A stretch of DNA of 64,000 nt from Yes71-27 sp040758635 (GCA_040758635.1 JBFLVI010000001.1:62001-126000), one strand, 5' to 3'. Positions 41,834 through 51,331 are shown, numbered from the stretch's first letter. Numbers and translations are program-made. The notes: generated from the sequence alone by a model not told the origin.

Positions 41834-42124
41834 TATGATCTGCGGCCTCGTCAAATTTCAGTCCCAAGCACCTCCGCCGGCCCCCCTTCTTGACGGGGCA
41901 AAGCCGAATTCAAGCGCCAGGGTCCGGGAGGGGGACGCCGCGTGCAGGCCGTGCAGTGCCGGCCGGAAAAGATTGCCGGACGGCCGGCGTGCCGGAGAAG
42001 CTGTCAAGTTCTCTGAAGGAAGGACGATATACTTATAAACTCCAGGTTCACCATCCTTTACACGAGTGCCGCCTGTCTGACTGCTGGCGTTTCGGTTGGC
42101 CTGGTTCAGGTGGGGAGAGAGAAA
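41834..42124. other. Spacer without a recognised gene
   Basis: About 290 bases before the GGDEF/EAL gene. GC-rich first half, AT-rich end (ATATACTTATAAAC at about 42028), where a promoter could lie. Confidence 0.35.
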
Positions 42125-44188
42125 ATGAGCGAGCGAAACTTTGCCTGGAAAGCCCTGCTGCGGCATCTGCGCAGCACCTCCGCGGCGCGCATACTTTTGT
42201 TGTACCTTCTGCTTGCGGTGCTGTGGCTCTTTTTCTCCGAGCGGCTGATTCTGCTTCTCCCCGCCGCTCCCCACACCCACTCCTGGCTGCTGGCACACAG
42301 GGGGACAGCGTTTCTTGCCGTCACGGTCTTTGTGTTTTGCGCGGCACTGCGGGAAGAGTTTCGGGCCCGCAGCCAAGCAGAAAAGAAGCTCTTCCGGCTT
42401 ACCCGTATTCATACCCTCCTGGCTACAGTTAACCAGTCGATAACCCGGCTGCGCAACCGCGAAGAACTCTTTCAGGAGGTGTGCCGGCTCGCGGTAGAAG
42501 AGGGTCTTTTTCAAATGGCGTGGGTCGGTTTGGCCGATCAATTCGGCCTGAGGCCTGCTGCTTCCTGGGGGCTTCCCGAAGGGCACCGGCAGAAGCTTTT
42601 CGTCTTTGCCGCCAACACCCCCGGAGGCTGGGGCCCGGGTGGCGATACCGTCCAGCGCGGCGAACATTTTCTCTGCAACGACATCGCGCGTGACCCCCGG
42701 ACCTTGCCCTGGCGGGAAGAGGCCTTGAGGCAGGGTTACCGTTCTCTTGCCGTTTTTCCCTTCCGGACGGGGAAAAAGGTGGTCGGGGCGCTGGCGCTTT
42801 ATGCCGCAGAGCCGGGCTTTTTTGATGCCGAGGGAATATGCCTTTTGGAACAATTAGCGGCAGACGTTTCGCTCGCCACAGAAGTTATGGACCAGCGGGA
42901 GCACTACCGGTACGCTGAGGAAAAGGTATGGCAGTTGGCAAATTACGATCCCTTAACCGGACTGCCGCGGCGGCACTTCTTGGAGGAAGCGCTCCGCCGG
43001 GCGGTAACCAGGGCAAGGCGGGAAGAGAAGAGCGTGCTCTTCTTAATGGGCGTCGACAACTTCAAGTTTATCAACAACACCCTGGGGCGGGCCGCCGGCG
43101 ACCACGTGCTGGCAAAGATCGCCCAATCAATCGAGGAGCGCCTCCGCCCAGGAGACATCCTGAGCCGTCTCGAGGGGGACGAATTCGGCCTTCTGCGGGC
43201 GGACACAACGATCGAGGAGGCTCTGCTTGCCGCCGAAGAGATGCGTCGCGCAGTGGAAAGAGCCCGTTTGGAATACAACGGGTATCCCCTGAGCCTGAGC
43301 TTGAGTATCGGGCTGACCCACATTGACGGGAGCCTGGATGCGCAGCAGGCGCTGACACAGGCAGAAGTGGCCCTCCAGAGGGCAAAAGAAGAGGGGAAAA
43401 ACCGGGTGGTGGTCTCTTATCCCGGGGAAAACACGGTCGCAAAGTTGGCGAAAACCCGCCAGTTGGTGTGCCAGATCAAGGAGGCGGTACGGAAGGGACA
43501 GTTTTCCCTCGTTTATCAACCCATAGTGAGTCTCTCCAGCACAGAGGCCAAGTATCACGAAGCCTTTGTTCGCCTGCCCAACGAGAACGGGAGCCACACC
43601 CTTCCCGGAACCTTCATCCCCGTTGCAGAACGCTTTGGCTTGATGCCGCAGGTTGACCGGTGGGTCGTGCAGCAAGCCGTTTCGGTCCTGCAGTCGCGGC
43701 CCGATGTCGGTTTGTTTGTAAACCTTTCGGGAGCGAGTCTGGGCGACGAGGAGTTGCTGCGGTTCGTTGAGGAGACGGTCCGGGGAAGCGGTGTCGCTCC
43801 CTCCCGGCTCGGCTTTGAGATCACGGAAACCGCCGTGGCAAAGGACCTGCAGCGCGCCGGCCAGTGGATCGCGCGCCTGAAAACCCTCGGTTGTCCTTTT
43901 GCCCTCGATGATTTCGGGGTGGGTTTCTCCTCCTTTGCCCACCTCCGCACGCTTCCCGTTGATTACCTGAAGATTGACGGCTCTTTTGTCCGTACCCTCG
44001 GCGCAGAACCCGCCAACCGCGCCCTGATTCGGGCTATGAATGACGCCGCCCACGCCTTGGGAAAGCTGACCATTGCCGAGTTTGTGGAAAACGAGGAAAC
44101 CCTGGCAATGCTCCGGGAACTCCAGGTGGACTTTGCCCAGGGGTATCACCTCGGCAGGCCTGCCCCCTTCCCCAAAGAAAGTGGGTAA
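42125..44188 (+). CDS. Membrane GAF-GGDEF-EAL c-di-GMP phosphodiesterase
   Basis: 687 residues: two membrane helices (about 20-70), a GAF sensor domain (about 85-250), a GGDEF domain with degenerate active site (LEGDEF, about 350), and an EAL domain from about 440. The EAL metal and catalytic residues look intact (EAFVRLP, NLSG, EITET, DDFGVGFSS, YLKID, EFVE, QGYHLG). It probably degrades c-di-GMP. ATG at 42125 with GGGGAGAG is preferred over GTG at 42110. Confidence 0.9.
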   Translation: MSERNFAWKALLRHLRSTSAARILLLYLLLAVLWLFFSERLILLLPAAPHTHSWLLAHRGTAFLAVTVFVFCAALREEFRARSQAEKKLFRLTRIHTLLATVNQSITRLRNREELFQEVCRLAVEEGLFQMAWVGLADQFGLRPAASWGLPEGHRQKLFVFAANTPGGWGPGGDTVQRGEHFLCNDIARDPRTLPWREEALRQGYRSLAVFPFRTGKKVVGALALYAAEPGFFDAEGICLLEQLAADVSLATEVMDQREHYRYAEEKVWQLANYDPLTGLPRRHFLEEALRRAVTRARREEKSVLFLMGVDNFKFINNTLGRAAGDHVLAKIAQSIEERLRPGDILSRLEGDEFGLLRADTTIEEALLAAEEMRRAVERARLEYNGYPLSLSLSIGLTHIDGSLDAQQALTQAEVALQRAKEEGKNRVVVSYPGENTVAKLAKTRQLVCQIKEAVRKGQFSLVYQPIVSLSSTEAKYHEAFVRLPNENGSHTLPGTFIPVAERFGLMPQVDRWVVQQAVSVLQSRPDVGLFVNLSGASLGDEELLRFVEETVRGSGVAPSRLGFEITETAVAKDLQRAGQWIARLKTLGCPFALDDFGVGFSSFAHLRTLPVDYLKIDGSFVRTLGAEPANRALIRAMNDAAHALGKLTIAEFVENEETLAMLRELQVDFAQGYHLGRPAPFPKESG

Positions 44189-44258
44189 GGGCTGCAGACT
44201 TGCTCAAAAAAGCACTATTCGCCCGGCCATTCGGCTTGGTTTATTACCTGATTTTCCG

Positions 44259-44843
44259 CTACCGGCCGAAGCGGTGCTCGGTGCCGTTGAGCAGCCGCTG
44301 GATGTTGCTCCGGTGGCGGTAGATGGCGACGCCGGCGGCCAGGAGGCCAAATAAAATGTAGCTTCCGGGGTAGCCAAAGACGCCGATCAGCACCGGCAGG
44401 CTGCCTGCGGCGATGATGGAAGCGAGCGAAACGTACCGGGTCAGGCCGAATACGGCTGCCCAGAGCACGAAAGCAGCAAGCGCCGCCTTCGGCGTGAGCA
44501 TCAGGAAGACACCCAGCGCGGTGGCGATCATCTTGCCGCCGCGGAACTGGAGGAACAGCGACCAACTGTGGCCCGCGAGCACGCAGGCACCGGCCACGAC
44601 TGCCGGCCAGTGCCCGGCCCGGCTGCCGAGATAAACGGCCACCGCCCCCTTCCCTACGTCTCCCGCCAGGGCAATCAGGCCGAAGACCGGCCCCAGGACC
44701 CGCCAGACGTTGGTGGCCCCGATATTGCCGCTGCCGTGGCGAAAGAGGTCCACCCCGCGGCTCCGCGCCAACAGGTAGCCGGTTGGGAACGAGCCGATCA
44801 GGTAAGCGATGATGGCAGCTCCGAGCAGTTCCAAGCGGACCAC
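44259..44843 (-). CDS. plsY: Glycerol-3-phosphate acyltransferase PlsY
   Basis: Transfers acyl groups from acyl-phosphate to glycerol 3-phosphate, the first step of phospholipid synthesis. 194 residues, five or more membrane helices, motifs SGNIGATN, GHSWSLFLQFRGGK and HRSNIQRLLNGTE. GTG at 44843; a TTG at 44834 is an alternative. It follows der on the minus strand, the common Clostridia order. Confidence 0.95.
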   Translation of the reverse strand: MVRLELLGAAIIAYLIGSFPTGYLLARSRGVDLFRHGSGNIGATNVWRVLGPVFGLIALAGDVGKGAVAVYLGSRAGHWPAVVAGACVLAGHSWSLFLQFRGGKMIATALGVFLMLTPKAALAAFVLWAAVFGLTRYVSLASIIAAGSLPVLIGVFGYPGSYILFGLLAAGVAIYRHRSNIQRLLNGTEHRFGR

Positions 44844-44863
44844 CCCGGTTTACGGTTAAGGCT

Positions 44864-44940
44864 TAAACGGATTGACCTTTGAGGTCAGTTCAAGGTTCGA
44901 AGTTAGACTTGAGCTGATGGACCTATAAAGTCGCGCCGTT
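44864..44940. repeat. Palindrome-repeat unit
   Basis: GACCTTTGAGGTC at 44876 and GGACCTATAAAGTC at 44920, with linking text CAAGGTTCGAAGTTAGACTT. The 44844-45086 spacer shows nothing else. Confidence 0.55.
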
Positions 44941-45086
44941 TTTAGCGTGACGCGATAAGGTATATTTCCATTATAACACATCCTTACTGCACCGAAGGCA
45001 TGTATCCCGTGTTCAGCGTTTGACGTTTGCGTTGCTTTGTAATTAATTTATGAAAGAGCACTTTACAGGGTCCCTGGCGAAGCACT

Positions 45087-46418
45087 TCATGTGCCGTCCT
45101 TGCGCTTGCGCCTGAGTTTAAACCGGACCGGCGTCCCGGTAAAATCATAAGCCGCCCGGAGTTGGTTTTCCAGGTAGCGCCGGTAGGAGAAATACATGAG
45201 TTCCGGGCCGTTCACGTGCAGGAGAAAAACGGGCGGGTTTTCCGCCACCTGTTTTGCCGCATAGATTTGCAGCCGCTTTCCGCGCACCGGCGGCGGCGGG
45301 TTGCGGAGAACGGCTTCCGCCAAAAGCGCGTTCAGCTCCGCCGCCGGGACGCGGCGGCGGGCGTTGGCCGCTGCGCGGTCTACGGCTTCGAGCAACTCCC
45401 CCACGCCCCGGCCCGCAGTCGCCACCGTAAAGACGACCGGCGCGTAGCCGATGAAATCGAGCGCGCAGGCCACGGCTTCGCGATACTCCCCCGCGTTTTT
45501 CCGCTCCCGGGGCACCAGATCCCATTTGTTCACGGCGATGACTACCGCCCGGCCCGCTTCCTCCACCATTCCGGCGATGCGCTTGTCCTGCGCGGTTACC
45601 CCTTCGGCGGCGTCGAGTACCAGGACCGCCACTTCGGCGCGGGTCAGCGCCTTCCGGGCGCGGACGATACTGTACCGCTCCACCGGCATCTCCACCCGGC
45701 TTTTCCTGCGGATCCCGGCGGTGTCAACCAGCACGTAACGCCGCCCGCCCCGTTCGAAGGGTGTGTCCACCGCGTCCCGGGTCGTCCCGGGAGTTTCGCT
45801 GACGAGTACCCTCTCCTCCCCCAAGATGGCGTTGACCAGGGACGACTTGCCGACGTTGGGCCGCCCGACAACCGCGACGCGGAGGGCCTCCCCCTCTTCC
45901 TTTCGCCCGGCCTTCCTGAGCGGCAACTGCGCTACCACTGCGTCCAGGAGGTCCCCGGTATTAAGACCCTGGGCTGCCGAAACCGGGAGCGGGTCGCCCA
46001 TTCCCAGGGCGTAGAACTCGCCCAGCGCCGGCGGCGGGTCGAACCGGTCCACCTTGTTCACCACCAGGAGCACCGGTTTTTGCGACCGCCGCAGGATGTC
46101 GGCTACGGCTTTATCCTCGGAAACCACGCCGGTCAGGGCGTCCACCAGAAACAGGATCAGGTCCGCTTCCTCAATCGCCTGGGCCACCTGTTTTCTGACG
46201 CCGGCCTCGATTGTGTCTGCCGCTTCCTCCACCACACCGCCGGTATCGGCCAGGACGAATCTTCGCCCGTTCCACTCGACTTCCCGGCAGATCCGGTCTC
46301 TGGTCACACCCGGCTCCGGTTGGACAATCGCTACCCGGCCTCCCACCAGCCGGTTGAAAAGGGTTGATTTGCCGACGTTCGGCCGCCCGACGATGGCGAC
46401 CACCGGTTTGTCGTTCAT
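45087..46418 (-). CDS. der: Ribosome-assembly GTPase Der (EngA)
   Basis: 443 residues with two tandem G domains, each with P-loop (GRPNVGKSTLFN and GRPNVGKSSLVN), DTGG / DTAG and NKVD / NKWD motifs, and a C-terminal KH-like domain. Needed for 50S subunit assembly. Confidence 0.97.
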   Translation of the reverse strand: MNDKPVVAIVGRPNVGKSTLFNRLVGGRVAIVQPEPGVTRDRICREVEWNGRRFVLADTGGVVEEAADTIEAGVRKQVAQAIEEADLILFLVDALTGVVSEDKAVADILRRSQKPVLLVVNKVDRFDPPPALGEFYALGMGDPLPVSAAQGLNTGDLLDAVVAQLPLRKAGRKEEGEALRVAVVGRPNVGKSSLVNAILGEERVLVSETPGTTRDAVDTPFERGGRRYVLVDTAGIRRKSRVEMPVERYSIVRARKALTRAEVAVLVLDAAEGVTAQDKRIAGMVEEAGRAVVIAVNKWDLVPRERKNAGEYREAVACALDFIGYAPVVFTVATAGRGVGELLEAVDRAAANARRRVPAAELNALLAEAVLRNPPPPVRGKRLQIYAAKQVAENPPVFLLHVNGPELMYFSYRRYLENQLRAAYDFTGTPVRFKLRRKRKDGT

Positions 46419-46429
46419 TGGACACCTCT

Positions 46430-46625
46430 TTTACGGTTCATAGTTAGGCTCAAACTGACAGGCCTTTAAGGTCTGTTCACGGTTCACGGTTCGGCTGAAG
46501 GTGATGGACCTTTGGGGTCCGTTCGGCATTCTGCGTTCGACGTTAGGTTGAGAATTAGGTTGAGAAAGTGATGGACCTTCAAGGTCCGGTAAACTGTTGA
46601 ACTTTTAAACTGTTACACCTTCACA
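46430..46625. repeat. Palindrome-repeat array
   Basis: GGCCTTTAAGGTC, GATGGACCTTTGGGGTCCG and GATGGACCTTCAAGGTCCG, with CGTTCGACGTTAGG and GTTCACGGTTCACGGTTC between. It fills the der-DUF512 spacer. Confidence 0.65.
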
Positions 46626-46631
46626 TTCATC

Positions 46632-48002
46632 CTAAGTTCGACGTTCGAGTTTAACGCCCAGTGCCGCCACTAATTCGCGGGGTTCCGCCGCCGGGACCAC
46701 CGGACAGCCTACCGCCGCCGCGAGGTCGCTGCAGGTCGTGTCGTCTAAAAACACGTACCGGTCCTTCAAGGCGGCGGCAGGAACGACCACCAGGTCCGGC
46801 TGCGGCAGCCCTTTAAGGGACTTCTTCAGCGCGGCGCGAATATCCCGCCCGGTCAGCAGGCCGGCCACCGTAACCGTCGTTCCGAAAAAGCGGTTGGCAA
46901 CCGGAAGCAGTGTCACCTGCAGCCCCTCTACCAGGTTGAGCCGGGCCACCACCGGCCCGAGTACTGCCCTTGCCAGCGCTCCCGTGACCACCACCGCCCG
47001 GCGGGGCGGAGTTCGGGACGGCAGCCTCTTTTCCACCCGCTTCCACGCATCAAGGAAGCGCCGTACCAGACCTACGCCGTTTTCCAGTTGCGGGAAGCCT
47101 TCATACTCTTTCGCCGGGGGAACGGCTTTTCCTGCGCGGAGGTAAAACTCGTCGGCCGCGAAGACGATCCTGCTGCCGTAGCCCCGCCGGTACTGCCGCT
47201 GCCACCCGGCCACCTGTTCGAGCACCCGGGCCGCCCCGGCAGGCGCAACCGGGCGTAGGGGGTGAAGGCCCTGCCGGTGGCGCGTCAGACCGACCGGCAC
47301 GATCGCCACCGAGCGCACGGCGGGATAGAGGCCTGCCAGGTCGTTTACCGTGCGGGCAAGCTCCTCCCCGTCGTTCAGCCCGGGGCAGAGCACCACCTGG
47401 GTGTGCATGGTGATCCCGCTGGCTGCCAGCGTGCGGAGGTGATCGCTGATCTTTGACGCCCGCGGGTTCCCCATCATCCGGGCCCGCAGCTCCGGGTTGG
47501 TCGTGTGCACCGAAACGTAAAGGGGGCTGAGGCGCTGGCTGACGATGCGGTGCAGGTCTTTCGCGGTGCAGTTGGTCAGCGTGATGAAATTTCCTTCCCA
47601 GAAGGAGAGGCGGTAATCGTCATCCTTGAAATTGAGGCTTGGCCGCAGTCCCGGCGGTTGCTGATCCACGAAACAAAACAGGCAGCGGTTGGTGCACCGG
47701 CGGATCCGGCCGAACGGTTCGGCGAAGCTGACCCCAAGTCCCGGTCCGCCTTCATCCTTTACGGGGACATCGAATTCCTGCTCCCCGCGGCGTATGGTGA
47801 GAACCGGCTCCGCCGTCCCCAATAGGAAGTAATAGTCAATGACATCCCTGACCGGCGCGCCCCCGATGGCGGTCAGGACATCGCCGGCCCGAAGGCCGAT
47901 GGCGGAAGCGGTGCTTCCCTGCTCCACGCCCTTGATTTTCAACCCGCGCCTTCTTTTTTCGACCTTGGAGAGGTTGGCAGGTATCCTTTTAGGCGGCATC
48001 AT
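46632..48002 (-). CDS. DUF512 PDZ/radical-SAM-like iron-sulfur protein
   Basis: 456 residues. N-terminal PDZ-like region (GSTASAIGLRAGDVLTAI), then a radical-SAM-like core with the cysteine motif CTNRCLFCFVDQQPP and the DUF512 C-terminal domain. The family is conserved next to der in Clostridia; its reaction is unknown, and the radical-SAM role is by similarity. Confidence 0.9.
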   Translation of the reverse strand: MMPPKRIPANLSKVEKRRRGLKIKGVEQGSTASAIGLRAGDVLTAIGGAPVRDVIDYYFLLGTAEPVLTIRRGEQEFDVPVKDEGGPGLGVSFAEPFGRIRRCTNRCLFCFVDQQPPGLRPSLNFKDDDYRLSFWEGNFITLTNCTAKDLHRIVSQRLSPLYVSVHTTNPELRARMMGNPRASKISDHLRTLAASGITMHTQVVLCPGLNDGEELARTVNDLAGLYPAVRSVAIVPVGLTRHRQGLHPLRPVAPAGAARVLEQVAGWQRQYRRGYGSRIVFAADEFYLRAGKAVPPAKEYEGFPQLENGVGLVRRFLDAWKRVEKRLPSRTPPRRAVVVTGALARAVLGPVVARLNLVEGLQVTLLPVANRFFGTTVTVAGLLTGRDIRAALKKSLKGLPQPDLVVVPAAALKDRYVFLDDTTCSDLAAAVGCPVVPAAEPRELVAALGVKLERRT

Positions 48003-48107
48003 AGCAATTTTATAGGCCTCATTTTGAGTATACCACAGTTTGGCGCTTGGGTTATACGTTTGACGGTTCCGCTATCCGCACAATTATCCCATTCTCACCG
48101 TTACCCG

Positions 48108-48530
48108 TCAAGTTTCTTTCAGGGCAAGCTGTAAAAGGTGAGGGTAGCATCGCCGTACTGCCCGGTAGAACAATTTCCTTCCCCAGCCAAATTCTAAGCG
48201 GGCGAGCCGCCAGGCTACGCCCAAGGCAGCGCCTCCTGGTATGCCGTCCACCGGCAGCAGGAGCCACCCGTTCGTTTCCCGCAGAAGTTCCTCCCGCACC
48301 CGGAAAAACCAGGTTACGAGCAGCGGCTCGGACCTGCACCAGAAGGCGTAGACCCTGTGGCCGCTCCGGTCCAAGCCGTAGTAGACAAAGGCCTGCAAAG
48401 AAGTTATAAGCGGCAGGCTCCAAAGTGCCGCCGCTTCGAACAAACCATCCTGCGGCAAACGGCCCGTCCTGATGGCCGCTGCCAGTGCCGCGAGGGGAAA
48501 TCCCCGGCAATCGCAGTAAACGAGTTTCAT
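48108..48530 (-). CDS. DUF3189 family protein (first copy)
   Basis: 140 residues from ATG at 48530; the longer upstream frame runs into repeat sequence. The N terminus LVYCDCRGFPLAALAAAI and the C-terminal RRCYPHLLQLA match the next gene (IYHCYGGTHSSVLAAAL and RRGYPCLRELV), a tandem pair of the DUF3189 family found mainly in spore formers. Function unknown. This copy lacks the His-rich start of its paralog. Confidence 0.78.
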   Translation of the reverse strand: MKLVYCDCRGFPLAALAAAIRTGRLPQDGLFEAAALWSLPLITSLQAFVYYGLDRSGHRVYAFWCRSEPLLVTWFFRVREELLRETNGWLLLPVDGIPGGAALGVAWRLARLEFGWGRKLFYRAVRRCYPHLLQLALKET

Positions 48531-48540
48531 CGCTTCAAAC

Positions 48541-48760
48541 CAAAAGTGATGGACCTTTAAGGTCCGTTCAATAGTTCGAAGTTCAAGCTGAGACTGATGG
48601 ACCTCTGGGGTCCGTTCACGGTTCACGGTTCAGGCTCAAGCTGATGGGAATTGGGAGTTCTACCTCTTTCCTTCTGGCTTCTGAATTCTGGCTTCTGACT
48701 TCTGACTTCTGACTTCTGACTTCTGATTCATCCCTCATCCCTCATCCTTCACCCTTCTGC
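48541..48760. repeat. Palindrome repeats and 7-bp tandem repeats
   Basis: GATGGACCTTTAAGGTCCG (48547) and GATGGACCTCTGGGGTCCG (48596), then about six CTTCTGA/ACTTCTG units (48670-48727) and CATCCCT/CATCCTT units. No gene here. Confidence 0.65.
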
Positions 48761-49207
48761 TACTTCTTTTTTCACCAGGTAGACCAGTTCCCGTAAGCAC
48801 GGGTATCCCCTGCGCAACCCGCAAAAGACCAGCGGCCGGCCCAGCCATGTGAGTTTAAGCCTCCGGGAGATGTACCCGCCCACCCGGAGGAGAAGCGGGA
48901 CGCAGGACATGGCGTTGACCAGGATTATTTCCCGCGCCGGCTCTTCTCCTGCAGGGCCGTTGAGGACGAGCGTAAGCGCCGCCGCGTCCCGGCGGCGCCC
49001 GAGCACGTAAACCCGGTGGCCGTTTTCGTCACGGCCGAAAAAGCGGAGCTGGCCGTGGTCGTTACCGTCCTGGGTGTCTAAAAAAGGAAGCCCCAGGAGG
49101 CGGCTGCTCCGGGGTAATTGTCCGTGAGGGGCAATTACCCCTGTATGCAGCGCCGCTGCCAGTACGGAAGAGTGGGTGCCGCCGTAGCAATGATAGATGA
49201 TTTCCAT
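48749..49207 (-). CDS. DUF3189 family protein (second copy)
   Basis: 152 residues, start ATG at 49207, which abuts the spoIIP stop. N terminus IIYHCYGGTHSSVLAAAL, typical of DUF3189. The position behind spoIIP is compatible with a sporulation role; that is inference. Confidence 0.85.
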   Translation of the reverse strand: MEIIYHCYGGTHSSVLAAALHTGVIAPHGQLPRSSRLLGLPFLDTQDGNDHGQLRFFGRDENGHRVYVLGRRRDAAALTLVLNGPAGEEPAREIILVNAMSCVPLLLRVGGYISRRLKLTWLGRPLVFCGLRRGYPCLRELVYLVKKEVAEG

Positions 49208-50392
49208 CTACGGTTTATCTTCTCCCTGCCGGTCGCGGTTCCGGAGCACGTTTGCCTCCCGCCGCCAAAAGCCGCGCAGGCGTTCGCGCGCCGTCTCCCA
49301 GCTTCCGGCGCTGATGACAAGATACGCGCCCACGCCGACGACGGTGGCCACCAGGATCCAGGCGAAGGCCCGCCAGGCCCCCGGTGTTTTCGCCGTTTTA
49401 TCGGTTATGGGTTTTGCCATTTCCGGCATCCCCGGCCGCGGGCCGGTTAGGCCCAGGATAACGGGAACCGCATCGGCCAGCAGCCCCACGCCGCGTTCCG
49501 CCTCCGTGCGCGTCAGCGTGTGGGTACCGCATTCCAGCAAGAGCGCCGTGGGCAAAAGGTCCTGGTTGTAGCTGCCGCGCCCGAGGAAAATGCCCTTCAC
49601 CAGTCCCGGGTGGATTCGGTTGGCGTAAGTCATCAGCCGCTTGGCGAAATCAAGGTTGGAGGACATGCGGGGGTTCTGGCGTCCGACAACCAGCCGGATC
49701 TGCCCCACCGACATCCCCTTGATTTCTTCCCGGTAGAAGTCGGGGTCAGGGATGCCGTCCCGGTGGACGTCGAAAAGGGCCATCGGGTTCGTTTTCAGCA
49801 GGCGGACGGCCGTTTTTCTGGACCTCAGGTAGGCCTGCGCATCGTGCGGGTCGTGAGGTGTTTTGTTGTGCATCACGCGGGTGCCGTTGGTTTGCAGGTT
49901 CTGGGAGAGACGGTCTCCAACCTTGAGGATTCCACCCCGGTAAGGGATGGCAATCGCTCCGTCGGTGGGAACGTAGGACTCGTCGCTGTGGGTGTGGTAG
50001 ATCCCGACCTCCCGCCGCGAGTTGAAAACACCGACCGGCACCACGGCCCGGTCAAAGTATTCTTCCCAGGCCAGGACGTCACGGTCCATGCCCAAGAGCC
50101 GCGCCTCCGCTTTGCGGCCTTCCGATTTCACCACGCGGTAATGTTTCCCTTCGGCGGTCACCAGTTCGTCGCCGACAGCCACGGCCCTGCCCAGGCAATC
50201 CACCACCCGCCCTTTTTCATCCACTACCGTGAAGCAGTCCCCGGGCTCCAGTTCGCTGTCCTGACCGGCGAAGAATACCGCGGCGGACGACCACACCGGC
50301 AGCGGCGCCTTCGCAGTGTAAAAACCGCCCGCCAGACCGGCCAGGATCAGCAGGAGCCCGAGCATAATCCTGATGCTACTGTTCCGCGCCAC
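49208..50392 (-). CDS. spoIIP: Stage II sporulation protein P (SpoIIP)
   Basis: Peptidoglycan amidase/endopeptidase of the engulfment complex with SpoIID and SpoIIM. 394 residues: N-terminal membrane anchor (IMLGLLLILAGLAGGFY), catalytic motifs IYHTHSDESYVP, DVHRDG and LLECGTHTLTR, and a C-terminal membrane segment. GTG at 50392 with AAAGGGGGG is preferred over an upstream in-frame start. It overlaps the DUF1614 gene by 17 bases. Confidence 0.92.
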   Translation of the reverse strand: MARNSSIRIMLGLLLILAGLAGGFYTAKAPLPVWSSAAVFFAGQDSELEPGDCFTVVDEKGRVVDCLGRAVAVGDELVTAEGKHYRVVKSEGRKAEARLLGMDRDVLAWEEYFDRAVVPVGVFNSRREVGIYHTHSDESYVPTDGAIAIPYRGGILKVGDRLSQNLQTNGTRVMHNKTPHDPHDAQAYLRSRKTAVRLLKTNPMALFDVHRDGIPDPDFYREEIKGMSVGQIRLVVGRQNPRMSSNLDFAKRLMTYANRIHPGLVKGIFLGRGSYNQDLLPTALLLECGTHTLTRTEAERGVGLLADAVPVILGLTGPRPGMPEMAKPITDKTAKTPGAWRAFAWILVATVVGVGAYLVISAGSWETARERLRGFWRREANVLRNRDRQGEDKP

Positions 50393-51095
50393 CTTTATCC
50401 CCCCTTTCGCCTTCAGGAGACCGGAGGCCGGCAAGGAGTGATTCCGGCCGCCCTTCATCGGCGGGGCCGCCCTGGATCCGCTCCCGCAATTCGCCGATTA
50501 CTTCTGCAAGCAGGACGGCGAAAATGCCTGCAAGGACAACGGCGTCGAATATCCCGCCGCCGCCGATATCCACCCGGACCGGTGCCCGCGCTACGGCAAC
50601 GCGGATGTAGTGAAAGATGTCGCCCAGCAGGACACCCAGGGTTGCCGCGACGAAGGCCGCCCGCCGCGACCGTCCCGCTGCGTACGCCACTACGCCTCCG
50701 ATGAGCGGATAAAGGTAGAGCGGGTCCGTAAAGTCAAAACGCCCTGCCGGTTCCCTCAGCCCACGCATCAGGTAGGTCCCGATAAAGTAGACCACGGCAC
50801 CGGTTAATACGGCCCCCCAGACGGCCCGCGTCCGTTCTTCACTTGTACCTGCACCGGCCAGCAGGTAAACCGCGACCCCGAGCGGGACGAGGGCCCCGCC
50901 GACATTGACGGTAACCGCGGTTGGGCGTCCCGCCAGCGGGATCTCGATCAGGCTGCCCAAAACGAGGGCCGCGATAATCAGCAGCGCCGCCCGGTCGCTG
51001 AGGCGCATCCGGTCGAGTACCCGGTGCCCCAACCCCAGATAGATGAGGAGGGAAAGGACAATCAGTAAAAGAAGCCCGATGGGAAACCTGTCCAT
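50376..51095 (-). CDS. DUF1614 family membrane protein
   Basis: 239 residues, about six membrane helices, matching the DUF1614 pattern by eye (IGGGGIFDAVVLAGIFAVLLA). Function unknown. The C-terminal 40 residues are charged and their end overlaps the spoIIP start, so the pair is coupled. Confidence 0.82.
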   Translation of the reverse strand: MDRFPIGLLLLIVLSLLIYLGLGHRVLDRMRLSDRAALLIIAALVLGSLIEIPLAGRPTAVTVNVGGALVPLGVAVYLLAGAGTSEERTRAVWGAVLTGAVVYFIGTYLMRGLREPAGRFDFTDPLYLYPLIGGVVAYAAGRSRRAAFVAATLGVLLGDIFHYIRVAVARAPVRVDIGGGGIFDAVVLAGIFAVLLAEVIGELRERIQGGPADEGRPESLLAGLRSPEGERGDKGGAEQ

Positions 51096-51130
51096 ATCAC
51101 CTGCTCCTTCGAAAATAGTACTTCTTTCGA

Positions 51131-51331
51131 TGGGCGCGGCGATGAGCTTCGCCCTGCTCCGATTTTAGAGGTTAGAAGCTGGAAGTCAGAGGTTAGATTT
51201 CTTGTAGGAATTCGCAAGCGAATTCCTACAGTAAGCTCCAACTTCCAACCTCCGGCTTCCAACTTCCAAAATGCTCGCTCCTCCCCGCGTTCCGTAAATG
51301 TTGCTTTTCTGCATCTGAGCAACCAGCTTAC
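51131..51331. repeat. Hairpin repeat element (copy B) with a different centre
   Basis: Ends match 11204-11420 in reverse: GCGGCGATGAGCTTCGC on the left, TTCTGCATCTGAGCAACCAG then CTTAC on the right. The centre (51162-51270) is a long palindrome of ttagaggttagaag-type arms around AGGAATTCGC-AAGC-GAATTCCT, in place of the 99-bp module of copy A. Confidence 0.65.

Noticed and set aside
45162..46367. 401-codon open frame opposite der
   Set aside because: Antisense shadow of der due to high GC at third positions.
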